Shown: positions 60,443 through 64,000 of the stretch, piece after piece
How the letters are laid out: every line of letters begins with the position of its first letter
Numbering within the stretch: the stretch's first letter is position 1
NCBI GenBank assembly: GCA_965279125.1
Contig: CBDIHL010000044.1
Span: 372,001 to 436,000 of the forward strand
Origin: Dinoroseobacter sp965279125
GTDB lineage: Bacteria; Pseudomonadota; Alphaproteobacteria; Rhodobacterales; Rhodobacteraceae
Length of the DNA: 64,000 nt
Direction: 5' to 3'
Translations under genes and position numbers: made by a program
The notes under the pieces: model-generated
The model's database searches: none
The model's input: only the letters and a program-made list of their open reading frames with translations
What the model was told of the DNA's origin: nothing

Positions 60443-62457
60443 GCGACGTCCAGCAACCCACGCCCCTTCAACAAAGCCTCAACCCCCGGCATCCGCCCCC
60501 GGAACGCGGTGTAAAGCACATCCGCCTCCTGAGATCCGCCTGCCGACAGGATGTTCTTCTCCAGCTTCGCGGCGGTCTCTGGATCAAACGGATCGCCTGC
60601 CTCGAGAAACGCCTCGAACGCATCGGCATCCATCACCTCGGACCACATGTAGCTATAGTAGCCGCTGGAATAGCCGTCGCCCGCAAACACATGCGCGAAG
60701 TGCGGGGTCGCGTGGCGCATCGTGATCGCGGCAGGCATTCCGATCCCTTCCAGCACCTCCGCCTGCTTGGCCATCGGATCGCTCGGCGCATCCCCATCAT
60801 GGAACGCCAAATCCACCAACGCAGAGGCCACATATTCCACGGTCGAGAACCCCATATCATAGGTCTGCGCCGCCAAAAGCCGCTCTAGCATATCGCGCGG
60901 CATCGCCTCGCCGGTCTCCGCATGGGTCGCGTATTTCTCCAGCACTTCAGGCACTTCCAGCCAGTGTTCATACAGTTGGCTCGGCAGTTCCACAAAGTCG
61001 CGCGCCACGCTGGTGCCCGAGATGAACCCGTGGGTCACATTCGACAGCATCTGGTGTAGCGCATGGCCGAACTCGTGAAACAGCGTGCGCGCATCGTCAT
61101 AGGACAGCAGCGCCGGATCGCCCTTCGCGAAGTTGCAAATATTCACCACAATGGGCCGCACATCGCCGCCGAGCTTCTTCTGCGACCGCATCGCCGAGCA
61201 CCACGCGCCCGAGCGTTTCGAGGACCGCGCGAAGTAGTCGCCGATGAACACCGCCATATGCTCGCCACCGCGCGTGACCTCCCACGCGCGCGCATCCGGG
61301 TGATAAAGCGGGATATCCAACGCCCGAAACTCCAACCCAAACAGCCGGTTCGCACAGTCAAACTGCGCCTCAATCATCCGGTCGAGCTGCAAATACGGCT
61401 TCAATTCCGCCTCATCCAGATCATGCTCAGCCTTGCGGCGCTTTTCCGAATAGTAGCGCCAATCATGCGGGGCCAGCGTATCGTTCACCCCATCCTCGGC
61501 CATCATCGCCTGCAAAACCTCGGCATCCGCATCCGCCGCAGCCTTCGCTGGCGTCCAGACCTGCATCAACAAATCGCGCACGGCCTCAGGCGTTTTCGCC
61601 ATCTCCGGCTCCAGCTTATAGGCGGCGAAGTTCTTGTAGCCCAAAAGCTTGGCGCGCTCGTCCCGCAGCGCCAAAATCTCAGCCGCCGTCTCGCGATTGT
61701 CCGTCTCGCCCCCATTGGCCCCGCGCGCGGTCCACGCGGCATAGGCCTTGGCGCGCAGATCGCGGCGCGGCGAGAATTGCAGGAACGGCACGATGAGCGA
61801 CCGCGACAAGGTCACGACAGGCCCCGGACGCCCGCGCTCAGCCCCGGCAGAGCGCGCAGTGTCGATCACGAAACCCGGCAAGCCTTCCAGATCGGCCTCG
61901 GCAAGGTCCATGAACCAGTCGCGCTCGTCGGCCAGCAGGTTCTGGGTGAACTGCGTGCCCAGCACCGCCAACCGCGATTTCACCTCCGTCAGCCGCGCGC
62001 GGTCGTCGCCTTCCACAGCCGCGCCCGCACGCACAAACATCCGGTGATAGAGGTCCACAACGCGCATTTGCTCGGCATCAAGCCCAGCCGCCTCGCGCCC
62101 TTCCCAGACCGCCCGCACCCGCGCATAGAGCGCCTCGTTCATCATGATCTCGGAGGAATAGGCACTCATCTTCGGGGCCAGATCGCGCATCAAGGCCTCG
62201 CGCGCGGGCGAGCTATCGGCCCCCGCTAGGTTATAGAAAACCCCCGCCACCTTATCGAGCATCGCATCCGCCTGCTCCATCGCCGCGACGGTGTTCTCGT
62301 AGCTCGGCGCGTCGCCATTCTCGGCAATCGCTGCCACCCGCGCGCGCCCATCCGCAAGGGCAGCATCCATCGCGGGGCCAAAATCCTCGTCGCTGATCTC
62401 GGCGAAAGGCGGCAAGGCAAATTCGGTGGTCCAGTCGGACAAAAGCGCGTTGGTCAT
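60439..62457 (-). CDS. M3-family metallopeptidase (oligopeptidase A / Dcp type)
   Basis: 672 aa. Zinc site HEFGHALHQML in FHEFGHALHQ, and the substrate-binding YSSGYYSYMWSEVMDADAF near the C-terminus. No signal peptide, so cytoplasmic breakdown of short peptides is likely. Start at the ATG at 62457; seven upstream codons are not family-like. Confidence 0.9.
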   Translation of the reverse strand: MTNALLSDWTTEFALPPFAEISDEDFGPAMDAALADGRARVAAIAENGDAPSYENTVAAMEQADAMLDKVAGVFYNLAGADSSPAREALMRDLAPKMSAYSSEIMMNEALYARVRAVWEGREAAGLDAEQMRVVDLYHRMFVRAGAAVEGDDRARLTEVKSRLAVLGTQFTQNLLADERDWFMDLAEADLEGLPGFVIDTARSAGAERGRPGPVVTLSRSLIVPFLQFSPRRDLRAKAYAAWTARGANGGETDNRETAAEILALRDERAKLLGYKNFAAYKLEPEMAKTPEAVRDLLMQVWTPAKAAADADAEVLQAMMAEDGVNDTLAPHDWRYYSEKRRKAEHDLDEAELKPYLQLDRMIEAQFDCANRLFGLEFRALDIPLYHPDARAWEVTRGGEHMAVFIGDYFARSSKRSGAWCSAMRSQKKLGGDVRPIVVNICNFAKGDPALLSYDDARTLFHEFGHALHQMLSNVTHGFISGTSVARDFVELPSQLYEHWLEVPEVLEKYATHAETGEAMPRDMLERLLAAQTYDMGFSTVEYVASALVDLAFHDGDAPSDPMAKQAEVLEGIGMPAAITMRHATPHFAHVFAGDGYSSGYYSYMWSEVMDADAFEAFLEAGDPFDPETAAKLEKNILSAGGSQEADVLYTAFRGRMPGVEALLKGRGLLDVA

Positions 62458-62505
62458 GGGATCTCCTTTGCGCCTCATCTAGGGCGCGCGGCACAGGTTT
62501 GTAAG

Positions 62506-63546
62506 TCAGGCGTCCTTGCAGACGGCACAATTGGGGTCGCGTTTCAGGCGCATCACGCGGGTCTCGGCATCGAGCGCGTCGTAGATCAGCATCCGCCCCC
62601 CCAGCCCCTCGCCTGCCTGCGTGATCTCCTTAACGGCCTCCAGCGCCATCATCGAGCCAATCACCCCCGGCAAAGGCCCCGCCACGCCGCCCTCGGCACA
62701 ACTCGGCGCAAGACCGGGCGCGGGCGCTTCGGGGAAGATGCAGGCGTAACACGGCGCGCCGCGCACCGGGTCGAACAGGCTCAGCTGCCCGTCCCATTGG
62801 CTGATTGCGCCCGAAATCAGCGGCGTCCCGGTGGCCACGCAGGCGCGGTTGACCAAGGCACGCGTGTCGAAACTGTCGGTGCCGTCGAGGACCAGATCGA
62901 AGTCGTCAAACAACTCCTCGGCGATCTCCGGCGAGAGTTTGCGATTGTAGGGCTTGACCTCAACGCCGGGGTTCAGCGCTGTCATCGCCTCCTCCGCCGA
63001 GAACACCTTGGGCATGTCAGAGCGCGCATCGGTATGGATCACCTGCCGCGCCAAGTTCGACAGCGCGACGGTATCGTCATCGATCACGCCAATCGTGCCC
63101 ACCCCAGCGCCCGCAAGGTAGAGCAGCGCTGGCGAGCCCAATCCCCCGGCCCCTACAACCAGTACCTTCGCATCCTTAAGCCGCTTCTGCCCCATCCCAC
63201 CGATCTCGCGCAGCACAATATGACGGGCATAGCGCTCCAGCTCAGCGTCCGAGAACGGCCCTTGCGGCCCCCCTTGGGCAGGCGGCGGCGGGGCAACCCG
63301 CGCGCGCAACCGGCGCAATCCTTCGCGGTAAAGCAGCACCAAAGCCGCCGCCGCGCCCAGCATCAACCAGGTCGCCGCCGACCCGCCGGTCGCTTCACGC
63401 AAGGGCGCGCCATCGGGCAACACCGTGTGAATGCTCAGGACCACGACATACAAGAGGCCAATGAGCAGCCCGCGCGCCTGCACCGGGATGTTCACTTTGC
63501 GCCCGATCAACCAGATCGCGCCTGCGAGAAAGAAGATCAGAAACAT
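62506..63546 (-). CDS. ThiF/MoeB/HesA-family E1-like enzyme with N-terminal membrane segment
   Basis: 346 aa. The E1 domain starts near residue 98: RYARHIVLREIGGMGQKRLK, adenylate-binding VVGAGGLGSPALLYLAGAGV, and zinc cysteines CYAC and CAVC. Adenylates the C-terminal glycine of a sulfur-carrier protein (ThiS or MoaD). Unlike soluble MoeB/ThiF, the first 80 residues carry three hydrophobic segments, then a proline-rich linker. Start overlaps the dut stop by one base. Confidence 0.88.
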   Translation of the reverse strand: MFLIFFLAGAIWLIGRKVNIPVQARGLLIGLLYVVVLSIHTVLPDGAPLREATGGSAATWLMLGAAAALVLLYREGLRRLRARVAPPPPAQGGPQGPFSDAELERYARHIVLREIGGMGQKRLKDAKVLVVGAGGLGSPALLYLAGAGVGTIGVIDDDTVALSNLARQVIHTDARSDMPKVFSAEEAMTALNPGVEVKPYNRKLSPEIAEELFDDFDLVLDGTDSFDTRALVNRACVATGTPLISGAISQWDGQLSLFDPVRGAPCYACIFPEAPAPGLAPSCAEGGVAGPLPGVIGSMMALEAVKEITQAGEGLGGRMLIYDALDAETRVMRLKRDPNCAVCKDA

Positions 63547-64000
63547 CAGCCGCGCCCGGTCGATCCAAAGCCGCCCGCGCCACGATCCGTGTCGCCCAGC
63601 GCATCCACCACCGAGAACCGCGCTTGGACAACGGGTGCGATCACCGCCTGCGCAATCCGGTCGCCATGGGCAATCGAGAAGGGCTCAGCGCCATAGTTAA
63701 TCAGCAAAACGCCCAAAGGCCCGCGATAATCGCTATCAATCGTACCCGGCGTGTTGGGCAAGGAAATCCCGTGCTTGAGCGCAAGGCCCGAGCGCGGCCT
63801 GATCTGCATCTCGAACCCCTCGGGGATCGCGACACGCAAACCCGTGGGCACGATCTTGCGCGCCATCGGCTCCAGCACCATGCCTGCATCCCGATCATCC
63901 ACAGCGAAATTCGCCCGAATATCCGCGCCCGCCGCCCCGGCCGTCTCATAGCTGGGCAAGGCCACGCCTCGATCCGCCCAGTCCTCCCAAAGCACCTCAA
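63546..64000 (-). CDS. dut: dUTP diphosphatase, 5' end cut off
   Basis: Hydrolyses dUTP to dUMP and PPi. About 150 residues visible, with PSYETAGAAGADIRAN (motif 1), RSGLALKHGISL (motif 2), NTPGTIDSDYRGPLGVLLIN (motif 3), GDRIAQAVIAPV (motif 4) and the C-terminal GGFGSTGRG (motif 5). The frame stays open to the window edge, so the true start lies outside; a GTG at 63995 is not needed as the start. Confidence 0.93.
   Translation of the reverse strand, partial: EVLWEDWADRGVALPSYETAGAAGADIRANFAVDDRDAGMVLEPMARKIVPTGLRVAIPEGFEMQIRPRSGLALKHGISLPNTPGTIDSDYRGPLGVLLINYGAEPFSIAHGDRIAQAVIAPVVQARFSVVDALGDTDRGAGGFGSTGRG

Overview
The window reads as chromosomal DNA from an alphaproteobacterium of the Rhodobacterales (roseobacter type). 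The basis is gene content and order: a str-S10-spc-alpha ribosomal cluster, a LuxR/LuxI pair between rplQ and rarA, a B12-dependent class II ribonucleotide reductase, DUF1489, DUF1127 and DUF938 proteins, HisZ-type histidine biosynthesis, and high-GC coding with long antisense open frames. No rRNA, tRNA, CRISPR array, transposase gene or prophage was recognised.

Layout. 1-2.1 kb: 5' end of rarA, luxI, luxR and a small divergent gene. 2.2-27.4 kb (minus strand, transcribed right to left): rpsL-rpsG-fusA-tuf, rpsJ-rplC-rplD-rplW, rplB-rpsS-rplV-rpsC-rplP, rpmC to rpmD, rplO-secY-adk, rpsM-rpsK-rpoA-rplQ. Three blocks of foreign-looking genes interrupt this cluster: two small membrane/secreted-protein genes between rplW and rplB; about 4 kb with a zinc-finger-like protein, a 2OG-Fe(II) oxygenase-like protein, a PlsC/CdsA-like lipid pair and a P-loop NTPase between rplP and rpmC; and a PvuRts1I/AbaSI-like modification-dependent restriction endonuclease on the opposite strand between rpmD and rplO. 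Terminators and C-rich sigma70-type promoters lie at these junctions, so each ribosomal segment probably has its own transcription start.

27.5-41.6 kb: a RimB-RimK-aspartoacylase-like operon divergent from rpsL (probable ribosome or peptide glutamylation), nrdJ, DUF1489, hisS-hisZ-hisG, slyX, dnaE, an ArsR regulator with two AHSA1-like proteins, and a DUF1127 protein. 41.9-51.3 kb: xdhABC followed directly by a BMP-type ABC transporter, apparently one purine uptake and oxidation operon ending in a strong terminator. 51.5-64 kb: an envelope protein, htpX, a dimethylglycine/sarcosine dehydrogenase-like FAD-GcvT enzyme, two small exported proteins, a DUF938 protein, a D-amino-acid-oxidase-like enzyme, a D-2-hydroxyacid dehydrogenase, an SH3 protein, an M3 peptidase, a membrane-anchored ThiF/MoeB-like E1 enzyme and the start of dut.

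The most unusual items are the restriction endonuclease nested antisense inside the spc operon, the break-up of the ribosomal cluster into separately promoted pieces, a family of short palindromic repeats of which one copy is translated in frame in xdhA and another in xdhB, a pair of DnaA-box-like sites one helical turn apart at nrdJ, and a probable mosaic segment within hisS. All identifications come from reading the sequence; no database search was run.
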